Assembly (NCBI RefSeq): GCF_008041835.1
Contig: NZ_VRYE01000067.1
Location: forward strand, 1-58,317
DNA length: 58,317 nt
Origin: Ectopseudomonas mendocina
GTDB taxonomy: Bacteria > Pseudomonadota > Gammaproteobacteria > Pseudomonadales > Pseudomonadaceae
Direction: 5' to 3'
Positions within the stretch are counted from its first letter, which is position 1. The number at the start of each line of letters is the position of its first letter. Position numbers and translations under genes: made by a program. Below, in pieces: positions 8,489-16,686 of the stretch. A model generated the notes under the pieces. That model searched no databases, was not told the DNA's origin, and was given only the letters and a program-made list of their open reading frames with translations.

Positions 8489-8740
8489 TCAGATTTCGGT
8501 ACTACCGATCCACTGGCCACCCAAGTAGCCATCGGCGCCGTCAGGAGTAACCGCTTCATGCTCTACAGCAGTGGCTACCAGCTGCGCATGCGTCCACCCG
8601 GACTCAGGCGCTGGCACCGTGACAAGCACGTCGCCGGCGAGCGAGCGGATTTCAAACGCTGAGTGCATTACCACACTCAAGATATCCGGCTCACCAGCTT
8701 CTTGTTCGGTCACAAGGTGCAACATGGCGGGTTTCCTCAA
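8489..8740 (-). CDS. small hypothetical protein
   Basis: Not recognised. Up to 83 residues; the second methionine (MLHLVTEQEAG) is also possible. The 4-bp overlap with the end of the upstream gene (8737) indicates translational coupling. Contains no membrane segment. Confidence 0.55.
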   Translation of the reverse strand: MRKPAMLHLVTEQEAGEPDILSVVMHSAFEIRSLAGDVLVTVPAPESGWTHAQLVATAVEHEAVTPDGADGYLGGQWIGSTEI

Positions 8741-9171
8741 ACACCTTCTATCTTGGAGTCCAGTTGAGCTTTTGCAGCCGCCGCGATGCGGTCTACGCCT
8801 TCTTGCCCAAGGATTTCCAAGGCAGTCGGCATCAGAGCAAAGGGATCATTACTTACGCCTGTGGCCATCAGGTGCTCACTGAGTTTATTGGCCTGAGCAA
8901 TGTGCTCTACGAAGTAATCGACACAGCCATGGACACCATTGTTTTCAGCGACTTTGCAGATCGTTTCGGCATGATCGCCGTTGAGCACAAAGAATACGCG
9001 CTCGCGCAGGACGATAGCTGTCGTATCACTGCCATAGTCGCCGCTACGCGGGTTGTAACTGACGTGAACGTCAGAGCCAAAGCTTCGCGTTACGTTGGGG
9101 GAAGGCGAATGCGTAACTGGGCAGAAGCTGCTCTTCATCCCTGTGGACTTCTTCGAGAGTACGGATTGCAT
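8737..9171 (-). CDS. hypothetical protein, first gene of an operon
   Basis: Not recognised. The ATG at 9171 is chosen because AAGGAAA precedes it; 144 residues. The central region has a beta-rich stretch (AIVLRERVFFVLNGDH) followed by helices (CVDYFVEHIAQANKLSEHL). A clear promoter-like element lies about 40 bp upstream, so it likely leads the transcript through 7612. Confidence 0.55.
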   Translation of the reverse strand: MQSVLSKKSTGMKSSFCPVTHSPSPNVTRSFGSDVHVSYNPRSGDYGSDTTAIVLRERVFFVLNGDHAETICKVAENNGVHGCVDYFVEHIAQANKLSEHLMATGVSNDPFALMPTALEILGQEGVDRIAAAAKAQLDSKIEGV

Positions 9172-9211
9172 GACGTTTTCCTTGAGAGGCAGTCTCGGGT
9201 TTGAGGCTTTC

Positions 9212-9239
9212 AGCATCGCACGAGATTTAGAGAACCCAA
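9212..9239 (-). promoter_or_regulatory. TTGGGT-N16-GATGCT promoter-like element
   Basis: Minus-strand TTGGGT (9234-9239) and GATGCT (9212-9217) with a 16-bp spacer, upstream of the gene starting at 9171. Confidence 0.5.
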
Positions 9240-9264
9240 GAACGCATGCTTTCGATGAAGGCGC

Positions 9265-10509
9265 TCAGGACTTGGCCGGGAAAGGAGGGATATTTCTTCC
9301 TTTCGGATCAGCCGCAGCATTCCACGACCACCACCCTGCCCCGCCGTACTCCCGATTGTACCAAGCCGTTTTGACGGCCTTCCGTTCCAGGTAGGCAGGT
9401 GTGCTCATGCCGAACACTTCCAGGGGGTAGTCCTTACCCGTGTCCAAAAGCCAGAAGTCAGGGAAAACCTCACTTTCATCAGCGTCGTAGCGAAGAGGTT
9501 TATCGAAGCTGCGGCCAGCGGCGTGGAGCATGGCCTCAATCACCCCTTCGTAATCTGAGTCGACAGGAATCCAACGCTCACTGACCTGCATCAGGGCCAG
9601 CTCAACGACATCTGCTTGCGAAAACGACTCGCCCTTCCGCGGCGTAACCTGAGCGATGGCGATAACTCGACTTCCGCGCTTCCAGGCGGAAAGTTCTCTC
9701 TCGAATCTGCGGGCGGCGGTTGCCCAGGCTGCCGGGGGCAAATTCAGCATGGGCATCCCGAAGGGCCCGGCCAGAGGCAATCTGCTGATGTCTCCAGAAT
9801 GGCGTTCAGGGTTATAGCGGGCCAGCGGCGATATCGCGACGAGCCGGAGATCTCGAGTCATCGCCGCCTTGGCGATCGCCTGGTTGCGAGCCGCCCCCTT
9901 GCTGTCCTTTTGTGCAGCCAACAGCAGCACTTCGCTCAACTTCATTCGGCTTGCGGCTACACGTTCAGCAGCTTGCAGAAGCGCGTAGTTCACAATGCCA
10001 CTGTTGCGCTTGCCCTCCATTGCTGGATACCAGGTAGAGAGTCGAGACTCAGACCAAAGCAGGTGCAGAAGCCCAAGCAACGTCATAGCCGGCTTGCTCT
10101 TTCCGGGCGATCTTGTCACCGAGGTGCTTTCGCTTTCCTCGGATCGAGGGGCCTGGACTCGAATGCCTCGAGCCAGGCGCACGCGAATGCTGCCATCTTC
10201 GCCCTCCTCCACTACGCCAACGGCATACCCTTGCATACCGGAACGCTCCGGGGCCGGCGCGTAGTACCGACAATCGTTTGAGTGCTCATGACCTGTACCG
10301 GCGAACCGCGCCAGGTGAAAACCATCGCTATCTTCACGTCGCTTGATCGAGAGTTTTCGGGAACCGCTGCTTGGGCACTGGCAAATTGCATGAGTGCCGT
10401 AGGCCTTCTCCAAAACGATTTTCCAGTTTTTTGCGTACTGCTGATCGGTCTGGAACTCCGGCGAGTAACGTTTCCCAGAGATCAGTACGGGATATCGACG
10501 GTTGAGCAT
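9265..10509 (-). CDS. DUF1173-like protein
   Basis: A 414-residue protein resembling the DUF1173 family found on plasmids and integrative elements; function unknown. Visible support: an early CQCP cysteine pair followed by HLARFAGTGHEHSNDCRYY, which could bind a metal with CxC...H...C, and a C-terminal region FPDFWLLDTGKDYPLEVFG, where the D...E...K-like spacing recalls a nuclease fold. A short gap separates it from the upstream minus-strand gene ending at 10533, suggesting co-transcription. The family call is from memory of its cysteine-histidine block. Confidence 0.65.
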   Translation of the reverse strand: MLNRRYPVLISGKRYSPEFQTDQQYAKNWKIVLEKAYGTHAICQCPSSGSRKLSIKRREDSDGFHLARFAGTGHEHSNDCRYYAPAPERSGMQGYAVGVVEEGEDGSIRVRLARGIRVQAPRSEESESTSVTRSPGKSKPAMTLLGLLHLLWSESRLSTWYPAMEGKRNSGIVNYALLQAAERVAASRMKLSEVLLLAAQKDSKGAARNQAIAKAAMTRDLRLVAISPLARYNPERHSGDISRLPLAGPFGMPMLNLPPAAWATAARRFERELSAWKRGSRVIAIAQVTPRKGESFSQADVVELALMQVSERWIPVDSDYEGVIEAMLHAAGRSFDKPLRYDADESEVFPDFWLLDTGKDYPLEVFGMSTPAYLERKAVKTAWYNREYGGAGWWSWNAAADPKGRNIPPFPAKS

Positions 10510-10532
10510 GATCTTTTCTCTCCTGATTCGGG

Positions 10533-11303
10533 TCAGGCAATCGCCCGCTGCCGGCGGGCATAGGCTGCTTCAGCACGGTTTGCTTCGATCTGTATATGCA
10601 GCTTGACCAGCAACTCATATCCGGACTTGGGGCTCATGAGCGCAATACCGAACAATTCGTCTGCTGGAATGCTCCCGCACTCCCCATGAAACCGGCCCTT
10701 TCGCTCAATCATGGAAAATATCCCTTCGAGGTATCCGGTCTCAACGGCCTCAGCAGAAAGGCTGGGGTTTTTCAGGTCGAAGATCTCTCCGGTTGGCCAC
10801 GCCAGCCCATCAAGTGGGGGGAGGTTTTCCAGCGCCCAGTGACCAGTACGCATGACTGCACGCGCTATCTCGTAATGTTCCTGGTCAGTCTGATACCAGC
10901 TATCGACGGAAAGGAGCTGGTGGCGGGCCTGGTCAAGGCATTCGAGCTGCTTGGCGCGTGTAGCGCGCTCATCATCAGAAAGGCTGTCGAAGCCATCGAT
11001 CCATACAGGGAGGATACGCAGCGCCTCCCATCGCAGCAGGCATCGCATCAGGGACGAGCGGGTACCGCTCATGACTACCTCGCCTGGTTCCAGTAGCTGA
11101 TTGTGGCTGTTGTGCAGGCCGACGATGCAGTTTGCATGGAGCCAGCGGTTTCTCTGGATGAAGTCGTGAATCGCTTCAGGCTCGTGCTCAAGCGGATCTA
11201 CGCCGTCGGGGATGCTGAATGCCTTGGGCGAGAGAGTGACCATTTGTCGGTCAGCGGAGTACGCCCTCATTTTGCCGAGGGCGCAGAGACTGCGGATTTT
11301 CAT
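10533..11303 (-). CDS. hypothetical protein
   Basis: Not recognised. 256 residues, soluble, mostly helical, with tryptophan-rich centre (RWLHANCIVGLHNSHN, LRWEALRILPVWIDGFDSL). An ideal AGGAGG lies before the ATG. Followed after 23 bp by the DUF1173-like gene, so the two probably form an operon. Confidence 0.6.
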   Translation of the reverse strand: MKIRSLCALGKMRAYSADRQMVTLSPKAFSIPDGVDPLEHEPEAIHDFIQRNRWLHANCIVGLHNSHNQLLEPGEVVMSGTRSSLMRCLLRWEALRILPVWIDGFDSLSDDERATRAKQLECLDQARHQLLSVDSWYQTDQEHYEIARAVMRTGHWALENLPPLDGLAWPTGEIFDLKNPSLSAEAVETGYLEGIFSMIERKGRFHGECGSIPADELFGIALMSPKSGYELLVKLHIQIEANRAEAAYARRQRAIA

Positions 11304-11370
11304 GAGAGCGAATCCTCCTGGTGTATTCGATCAGGAGGCTATCGCGGGAGGAGGAGAAGGAGATTCGTTT

Positions 11371-11739
11371 TCAGGACGCTGGAGCGTCGGAATTACTCAC
11401 GTTGTCTTGCGGGCGGTACTCAGGCAAGCCGCAACCACCAAGCAGCTGGGGACGCTGACGAATAAATTCACCGTACCAGTGCTGACGGTGAACTTCATCG
11501 GAATGGTCGGGCCAGGCACCATGCACCATCCGATAGATCCGCATGAGGTAGTCGTCTTGCGTGGCCATGTGGCTGACGTGCCACGGGCATTCTGTGAATA
11601 GATTCGTTTGAGATTGGATCTGCTCAACCACCTCTCGATGTTCATCCAGTCGCTTGGAGATGTTTCGAGCAAACTGGAGTTGATCCCTAACAACTGCCAC
11701 CCGAATGAAGCCCAAACGCTGGGCGATTGCATCGATCAT
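11371..11739 (-). CDS. hypothetical protein
   Basis: Not recognised. The frame is open back to 11838, but the upstream part runs through a Tn3-family inverted repeat, so the start at MIDAIAQRLGF (11739 or 11742) is preferred; about 122 residues. Contains a histidine- and tryptophan-rich middle (CPWHVSHMATQDDYLMRIYR). Confidence 0.5.
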   Translation of the reverse strand: MIDAIAQRLGFIRVAVVRDQLQFARNISKRLDEHREVVEQIQSQTNLFTECPWHVSHMATQDDYLMRIYRMVHGAWPDHSDEVHRQHWYGEFIRQRPQLLGGCGLPEYRPQDNVSNSDAPAS

Positions 11740-11767
11740 CATTCTTTTCCTACTGAAGAGGGAGTAT

Positions 11768-11805
11768 CGGGAGCCCGCAGAATTCGGGAAAATTCGTACG
11801 CTAAG
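11768..11805. repeat. orphan Tn501-like inverted repeat
   Basis: 38 bp ending TTCGTACGCTAAG, about 33 of 38 positions identical to the opposite strand of the repeat at 1429-1466. The match continues a few bases inward, through the place of a tnpA stop codon (GAAAACCTTAG on the minus strand). No transposase lies on either side, so it is a remnant. Confidence 0.7.
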
Positions 11806-11856
11806 GTTTTCGCGAGCCAAGGTTGGCTGGGTTTTCAATGACTTAGCGAACCATGG

Positions 11857-12099
11857 CTAGCGCCGGGCCTTTTCAAACGCGGCCGTGACGGTCTTGGCCA
11901 GCGAATCCATCATCGCCTTGCGCTGATTGAAGCGGCCATCAGGCAAATCGATGACCTCATAGGAGACGTGACTGCCGCCGAGCTGCGCAGGTTGCAGCAC
12001 GATCCGTCCCAGCTCGCCCAGGGTGTCGTGACGCAGGTTGAAAGCAAACCGGCCACCTTCCAGCAGCTCACGCTCAGCCTTGATCTCTTTCGGAAACAT
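11857..12099 (-). CDS. small hypothetical protein
   Basis: Not recognised. 80 residues, starting MFPKEIKAERELLEGG, with a beta-rich middle and helical end. It follows the gene at 12107 by 7 bp on the same strand, so it is probably its operon partner. Confidence 0.55.
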   Translation of the reverse strand: MFPKEIKAERELLEGGRFAFNLRHDTLGELGRIVLQPAQLGGSHVSYEVIDLPDGRFNQRKAMMDSLAKTVTAAFEKARR

Positions 12100-12106
12100 A
12101 ACGACC

Positions 12107-12958
12107 TCACACTTGGGATTTGAATGTCCAGGTCTCGCGAGTAATCGCGGCGATGGTGACGGCTAGAGCCTCGGACGGGCCGTCCGCGATCAGGCAGCGC
12201 TGCCAGGGCTCCGGCTCCATCGCCGGGGCCTTCGACTGCACGCGCACGGTGATGTACGCCTTGAAGCTCGGTGGCAATTCTTCTGCCTTGGCATCCCATT
12301 CAAGCCGGGAAGGCACTCCGCCATAGCGCAACTCAAGCAAACGCTTGGCGTCATCCAACCTCTGTGTTGGCTTCAGGCCCTGCGCCTGGGCCTGCATGCC
12401 GAGCAGCTTCATCACCTTGTGATCGAGGAAGTCAGAGCCAGTCCGGTTCTCGGGGCGCTGAAGTTCCTTGATCAGATCGCCCATGGCCCAGCGCACGTCG
12501 ATGTGCGGTGAGCAGCGTTCAGTTGTGGCTTCCCGCACCGCCCACTCTTCACCGTTTGGTCGCTGAGCCCAGTACCACTTCTCAGTTTCGGTACGCTCGA
12601 AGTCTGGTTCCCAAGCTCCTTGGGAGCTCAGGCTTGGAGTGCTCGCGTCAACCAGCACCTGTACAGCGCCGCCCAGCGCGAAACCCGCGACGATGAACAT
12701 CAATACCGTCTGGCTCATCTCAGCACTGCTCGCCGAGGATAAGAACTGCCGCAGGCCCTCGTAATCGCCCATGGCCCAAACCATCAGACCGTAGAGCGGC
12801 ATCATGGGAGCGAGTTTCGCTCCACCGACCATTGCCTGCTGAACGTATGGGCCAATAAACGGCCGATCAGCACTGTCCTTTTTCCGAGTCAGGATGCTGC
12901 TTACTGTTGTACGCACCCGTTGCATCTTGAGTCCCCACATTGCACCAACTTCCTTCAA
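12107..12958 (-). CDS. membrane-anchored hypothetical protein
   Basis: Not recognised. Up to 283 residues; the inner start at MWGLKMQRVR is also possible. Two hydrophobic segments (about residues 48-68 and 84-106) are followed by a soluble C-terminal domain with EKWYWAQRPNGEEWAVREAT. Likely an inner-membrane protein with a cytosolic domain. Confidence 0.6.
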   Translation of the reverse strand: MKEVGAMWGLKMQRVRTTVSSILTRKKDSADRPFIGPYVQQAMVGGAKLAPMMPLYGLMVWAMGDYEGLRQFLSSASSAEMSQTVLMFIVAGFALGGAVQVLVDASTPSLSSQGAWEPDFERTETEKWYWAQRPNGEEWAVREATTERCSPHIDVRWAMGDLIKELQRPENRTGSDFLDHKVMKLLGMQAQAQGLKPTQRLDDAKRLLELRYGGVPSRLEWDAKAEELPPSFKAYITVRVQSKAPAMEPEPWQRCLIADGPSEALAVTIAAITRETWTFKSQV

Positions 12959-13152
12959 ATTCGGCCCGTCAGGTATTTTTTCACATAGAAAATGTCACTA
13001 GGCATGTTCCAAACCAATGCCGTGCATCAGAAGGCCATCCATTGTCAGTGTCTGACGGTCTGACTGTATCCTCTATTGGAGGAGCAAGAATTGCGCCTTT
13101 CCTACGGGCTCAGCCCCGAAGAACGGGGCTGGGATGTTGCGGGATTTTTTAC

Positions 13153-13377
13153 CTATTCCAATGCGCTCCGACCAGTGCGGTCAGCCAATTCATTTCGGAC
13201 AGCCTGGAGCTCGGCGACTTGGATCTCCACGCTATCCAGGGACGCATGCGGCGAGCCGCTTAGCAGCTTACGAATCAGCGAGCTGGCTTTGGCCGAACTG
13301 TTCAAGGCACGCTGCTCAAGGTCTTTTATTTCGCGGTTCAGATGGCCCGATGAATGGCGGCCGGGATCGTTACTCAT
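13153..13377 (-). CDS. small hypothetical protein
   Basis: Not recognised. 74 residues from MSNDPGRHSSG, highly charged and helical (LNREIKDLEQRALNSSAKAS), probably coiled coil. It follows the upstream gene by 7 bp. A possible hairpin (AGCCCCG/CGGGGCT, 13112-13130) lies downstream but lacks a T run. Confidence 0.5.
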   Translation of the reverse strand: MSNDPGRHSSGHLNREIKDLEQRALNSSAKASSLIRKLLSGSPHASLDSVEIQVAELQAVRNELADRTGRSALE

Positions 13378-13384
13378 CGCCCTT

Positions 13385-13804
13385 TCAGGACAGACTGGTG
13401 CGATAGTTGGTGAGCGCATCCGCTGCTATCTGGGCAAGCTCGGAGTCGCGATCCATGATGCCTGTGGAGCCAGTTGCGATTTTCCCTAGGGCCTCGAGCA
13501 GCCCGGCAATCGCAGGGTTAGCGCGCAGCTTCTCCACCTCCTCCAACGCCATAGTCACATTCATGAATCCCAACGCCTTGGCTTTGCCCCATACCTCGTC
13601 GTACAGCTCGGCTTTGTAGCTCAGGCCAGAAATTACGCGCTCGGCGTCGGATTTGAACACCAGGGCATCATCGTTGATTGCATTGTCGAAGTTGATCCGA
13701 TCGCTGCGGGTTTCGATGTAGGTCGTCTCTTCGTCGTAGCTCATCACTTCGATGGTGGCTACGACTTCAAGCTCCGGTTGGGCTTCGCTGGTTTGCTTGC
13801 TCAT
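13385..13804 (-). CDS. hypothetical acidic protein
   Basis: Not recognised. Start at MSKQTSEAQPELEV (13804), supported by AAGGGA upstream and a promoter-like element 30 bp before. 139 residues, acidic N-terminus with beta strands (EVVATIEVMSYDEETTYIE), helical C-terminus. Resembles small accessory proteins of phages and plasmids in style only. Confidence 0.55.
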   Translation of the reverse strand: MSKQTSEAQPELEVVATIEVMSYDEETTYIETRSDRINFDNAINDDALVFKSDAERVISGLSYKAELYDEVWGKAKALGFMNVTMALEEVEKLRANPAIAGLLEALGKIATGSTGIMDRDSELAQIAADALTNYRTSLS

Positions 13805-13833
13805 TACGCTTCCCTTGATCAGTTGATGTGGCC

Positions 13834-13861
13834 AGCATCCCATGGGTTGAAAAACTCCCAA
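13834..13861 (-). promoter_or_regulatory. TTGGGA-N16-GATGCT promoter-like element
   Basis: TTGGGA (13856-13861) and GATGCT (13834-13839) on the minus strand with a 16-bp spacer; about 30 bp before the start at 13804. Confidence 0.5.
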
Positions 13862-13919
13862 CCACGGACGGCTGGTGGATGAGCCAGAACGCCACGTCCG
13901 GCTCAACTGAGCAGGGTGA

Positions 13920-14375
13920 TCAGCTCCGGAATTTCACCGGCTGTGTTCTGAGCTCGCGTACCACCACTGTTCCGGCGAGCTTGTCGTGCCACCCCTGCTT
14001 ACGGCGATCGAATGCCGCCCAGAAGAAGCCAAGTCCCAGCGGTAGGGTCGACACTACATAGCCGAGGTACCGGCCGATGCACTGTCGAACGCTTGCGGTG
14101 TTGCCGCTTTCAGCGTCGAGCACCCGCAATTTCAGCGCCATCTTCCCCGGCGTAGCCTGGAGACGACGCCACAGAACTACCGTCAGGATCGCTGGCAGGA
14201 CAAAGTTGATTGCTAAATCCGCTGGCCCTTGGATCAGCTTGTCGCTGCTGAAATAGCCCGTGCCATAGATCATCATCAGGAGCGGCAGGGAAACCAGGGT
14301 GAAAAGGATGCCGTCAACAATGCACGCCCCTGTTCTCGCCCAGAAACCCGCGTATTCAAGTTGTTCGTTCTGCAT
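13920..14375 (-). CDS. RDD-family membrane protein
   Basis: A 151-residue inner-membrane protein of the RDD family, whose members are small multi-span proteins sometimes linked to ion exchange. Family marks: AGFWARTGACIVDGILF (the R and D positions), three hydrophobic segments (about 18-38, 55-72, 108-125), ATPGKMALKLRVLD and the late DRRKQGWHDKLAGT. Single gene with opposite orientation to the genes that follow. Confidence 0.85.
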   Translation of the reverse strand: MQNEQLEYAGFWARTGACIVDGILFTLVSLPLLMMIYGTGYFSSDKLIQGPADLAINFVLPAILTVVLWRRLQATPGKMALKLRVLDAESGNTASVRQCIGRYLGYVVSTLPLGLGFFWAAFDRRKQGWHDKLAGTVVVRELRTQPVKFRS

Positions 14376-14589
14376 GAAAAATATTCCCTGTGATTGGTTG
14401 GCAAGCCACTTTGGCTTGGCCTGATGCTATCGGGCTGGGAACTAGGCCGGGCGCGTTTTCACGCTGGTTTTGTGCCTGAAATGGAGGTCGTCCAACAGCC
14501 TGTTGGACAAATTCGGCCCGGCTATTGGAGTTGGGTTTTCTGCGGACGCATTCACCCTGAAGGCTATCCAGTTCAATCGAGTCATTTGC

Positions 14590-14823
14590 ATGAGCCAGAA
14601 AAACTCCAAAGAGCCACTGACCTTCACCGCTCGCTTGGTGAACTCCCATCACGGTTTTCAGGATTTCGATATCGACGGGCATCCTGTGGTGCGGCGTGCC
14701 TGTGTTCCGAATTCGATCAAGAAGGGCGAGCACTTCAACGTCTATCACGGGGAAAGCTCGAAGTCGGGCGCTGTATGGACAGGGACGCTCGGTGACTCCC
14801 TCCGCAAATTTGCGCTCATCTGA
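14590..14823 (+). CDS. small hypothetical protein
   Basis: Not recognised. 77 residues from the ATG at 14590 (MSQKNSKEPLTFTARL); the frame is open upstream without a good start. Beta-rich with a glycine-rich end. First of a run of four small plus-strand genes. Confidence 0.5.
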   Translation: MSQKNSKEPLTFTARLVNSHHGFQDFDIDGHPVVRRACVPNSIKKGEHFNVYHGESSKSGAVWTGTLGDSLRKFALI

Positions 14824-14832
14824 GGGGTGCCT

Positions 14833-15105
14833 ATGTGTTTCCCTCGTAAACCCAGTCTTGGCCGGTACAGCGCGACCAAGGCTGATTGGTGTCGGTGCTA
14901 CCGGCAAGCCCGCATTGCTGCTGGCAGCGGCTTAGCTCCCGACCCGAAGTCATCTGGTATCGCCTGGAAGGCCCAGCTCATCGTCGCTTTTGAACGCCGA
15001 GGCCACGATCCTCTGGCGTATCCCGTCCAGTGTCGGCTCAATGCTCATCGGATCATCAATGAAATTCGAGCCGAAGAAATCTCCCTGGAACATGTGAAGG
15101 ACTGA
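14833..15105 (+). CDS. small basic hypothetical protein
   Basis: Not recognised. The ATG at 14833 lies six bases after GAGGGG. 90 residues, basic, starting MCFPRKPSLGRYS with two early cysteines (ADWCRCY). Nine bases from the stop of the preceding gene and three bases before the next start. Confidence 0.5.
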   Translation: MCFPRKPSLGRYSATKADWCRCYRQARIAAGSGLAPDPKSSGIAWKAQLIVAFERRGHDPLAYPVQCRLNAHRIINEIRAEEISLEHVKD

Positions 15106-15108
15106 CCT

Positions 15109-15378
15109 ATGACCCTCTATTTCGAGTGGATCGGAAGCCTCTGTGGCGTCCTCGGCGCGCTGATGATCTCCACCAATACCCGTGTTTCTCCGTGGGGATG
15201 GTGGCTATTCCTCGTGTCGAGCTTGAGCCTCTGCTGCTACGCCGTTCTCGCGCAGGCCTGGGGATTGTTGCTGCTGAATGGTTGTTTCGTTGCTACGAAC
15301 ATTACCGGGCTGATCCGCTGGTGGTACCCCGCTGTGTCGGCCATGCGTTCAACTTGCCATGCAGGCGTCAAGGGGTAG
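15109..15378 (+). CDS. small multi-span membrane protein (PnuC/SemiSWEET-like pattern)
   Basis: 89 residues with three hydrophobic segments (about 5-22, 28-45, 47-68). The pattern GWWLFLVSSLSLCCYA followed by TNITGLIRWW resembles short PnuC-like or SemiSWEET-like transporters, which carry vitamin-type or sugar substrates across the inner membrane. The resemblance is by motif spacing only and the substrate cannot be stated. Confidence 0.5.
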   Translation: MTLYFEWIGSLCGVLGALMISTNTRVSPWGWWLFLVSSLSLCCYAVLAQAWGLLLLNGCFVATNITGLIRWWYPAVSAMRSTCHAGVKG

Positions 15379-15475
15379 GCCGCTTGCTCGACCTTCGGCA
15401 GAGTGCGTGCTTGACGGCTTGGGTTTTGCGGAATGGTCGGCATGCTGGGGGGCATTCGTCACTGGGAGCCACCAC

Positions 15476-15814
15476 ATGCAACTATTCAACCCGATCCACA
15501 AGGCAGAGCTGATCTCTATCGTCGAAGAAGCGTCAGCAAAAGCAGCGAAGAATGCGGGTGTTGTCCAGGAGTTGGTTTTCCCGCACATCTACTTCGTTCT
15601 CAGCAAACGCCTCAGCGTGGTAGACGGGGCATCGGCTACTGCGGAGGCCAAAGATTCTGCTCTGTTGGCTGCTCTCACTGAGGCAAAAAAAGCGCTTCAG
15701 GATTGCGTGTCGGTGATGAGCAACGACTTGGGGGGCTTAAAGCTGATACAGCCAGAGTTGGCGAGTGCGCGCCAAGCATTGGCGGCAGTCGATGCGGTGC
15801 TTGTTGTTCAGTGA
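15476..15814 (+). CDS. small helical hypothetical protein
   Basis: Not recognised. Start at the ATG at 15476 (MQLFNPIHKAEL); 112 residues, helical, alanine-rich. Followed by a strong terminator. Confidence 0.5.
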   Translation: MQLFNPIHKAELISIVEEASAKAAKNAGVVQELVFPHIYFVLSKRLSVVDGASATAEAKDSALLAALTEAKKALQDCVSVMSNDLGGLKLIQPELASARQALAAVDAVLVVQ

Positions 15815-15835
15815 CCCTCTGTTTCGATTGAAAAC

Positions 15836-15869
15836 AAAAAGCCCGGCTCTAGACCGGGCTTTTTGCTAC
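15836..15869. terminator. terminator hairpin
   Basis: Stem AGCCCGG/CCGGGCT flanked by AAAAA and TTTTT. It separates the plus-strand genes ending at 15814 from the minus-strand gene ending at 15893 and can serve both. Confidence 0.85.
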
Positions 15870-15892
15870 CTGCAATATGCAATTCGTCAGCG

Positions 15893-16234
15893 CTATATTT
15901 TCGAGAACATTATGGCTATCGGCTTCATTATCTGGATACCCCAGTCGAAAAGCTCGAATCGAAGTAGGCCCAGCAGGCAGGTGATAAAGAATCCCACCAC
16001 GATCCCTACCAGGAAGACCGAGTACAAAGTTCCAACGCCTGGGCTACTGGATTCGCCCCCCTCTCTTTCCCCTCCCCAGTTCGGAACTTTGATGCGAAGC
16101 CGCTCGCGACGGAAATCTTTTGGGTTGTAGTAGGCATCCTTTACCGGATCGTTCTCTGAGCGGTCTGTCTGATTCCCTTCGCGGGCGCGTTGCCTCGCTC
16201 GCTCCTGCATGTACTCCCTATCGTCCAGTCCCAC
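15893..16234 (-). CDS. single-span membrane hypothetical protein
   Basis: Not recognised. 113 residues: a charged N-terminal half (MGLDDREYMQERARQRARE, NPKDFRRERL) and a C-terminal hydrophobic segment (about 70-92). Probably anchored in the inner membrane. Ten bases after the stop of the gene starting at 16516. Confidence 0.55.
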   Translation of the reverse strand: MGLDDREYMQERARQRAREGNQTDRSENDPVKDAYYNPKDFRRERLRIKVPNWGGEREGGESSSPGVGTLYSVFLVGIVVGFFITCLLGLLRFELFDWGIQIMKPIAIMFSKI

Positions 16235-16243
16235 ATACGTCTC

Positions 16244-16516
16244 CTACAGTTTTCCGAGAAACGAAAGCAACCCAACCACGGAGCCAGCCAACGTCGATAC
16301 AGAAAAGGTCAAATCCCGCATTGCCCTGCGTTTCTTGTCGATCCTTCGCGCCAGCAATGCTCCGAACAATGCGCCAGCGAGCGAGCACCCAACGAACATG
16401 AAGATTTTCGCGTGGAATTCGGCTATTGCTGCGGCCACATAGGGTGGGAGCGAAGATTGAGCCAGCGCTGACGCCGGTGCAGCCAGTATCAGCAAAACGG
16501 CAGAGAAAAATTTCAT
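16244..16516 (-). CDS. small envelope protein with signal peptide
   Basis: Not recognised. 90 residues: an N-terminal signal sequence ending ASALA, a hydrophobic segment (about 38-56), a basic turn (RRIDKKRRAMR) and a final hydrophobic segment. Likely an inner-membrane or periplasm-facing protein co-transcribed with the next gene. Confidence 0.55.
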   Translation of the reverse strand: MKFFSAVLLILAAPASALAQSSLPPYVAAAIAEFHAKIFMFVGCSLAGALFGALLARRIDKKRRAMRDLTFSVSTLAGSVVGLLSFLGKL

Positions 16517-16628
16517 TGGCTTGAGCGTCCACCTGTCTCTGAATGTGGGGCCAATTTTCGCTCGGAGCGTGCGCTCATTTTGCTGTTTTCACGCAACGTT
16601 TTCGTCGGATTTAATGGGCCGCTACTAC

Positions 16629-16656
16629 TTGGGTTTTCCAGAAAGTGGGGGAAGCT
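16629..16656 (+). promoter_or_regulatory. TTGGGT-N16-GAAGCT promoter-like element
   Basis: TTGGGT (16629-16634) and GAAGCT (16651-16656) with a 16-bp spacer, before the PRTRC operon. Its position favours the GTG at 16687 as the ParB start, because the upstream GTG at 16645 would lie within the promoter. Confidence 0.55.
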
Positions 16657-16686
16657 GAACTCATAGCAAACACGGAGTTTAGCCAA

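Noticed and set aside
12114..12141. TTGGGA word on the plus strand followed by 16 bp and TCGCGA
   Set aside because: Lies at the 3' end of a minus-strand gene with no plus-strand gene after it and no -10 match; treated as chance.
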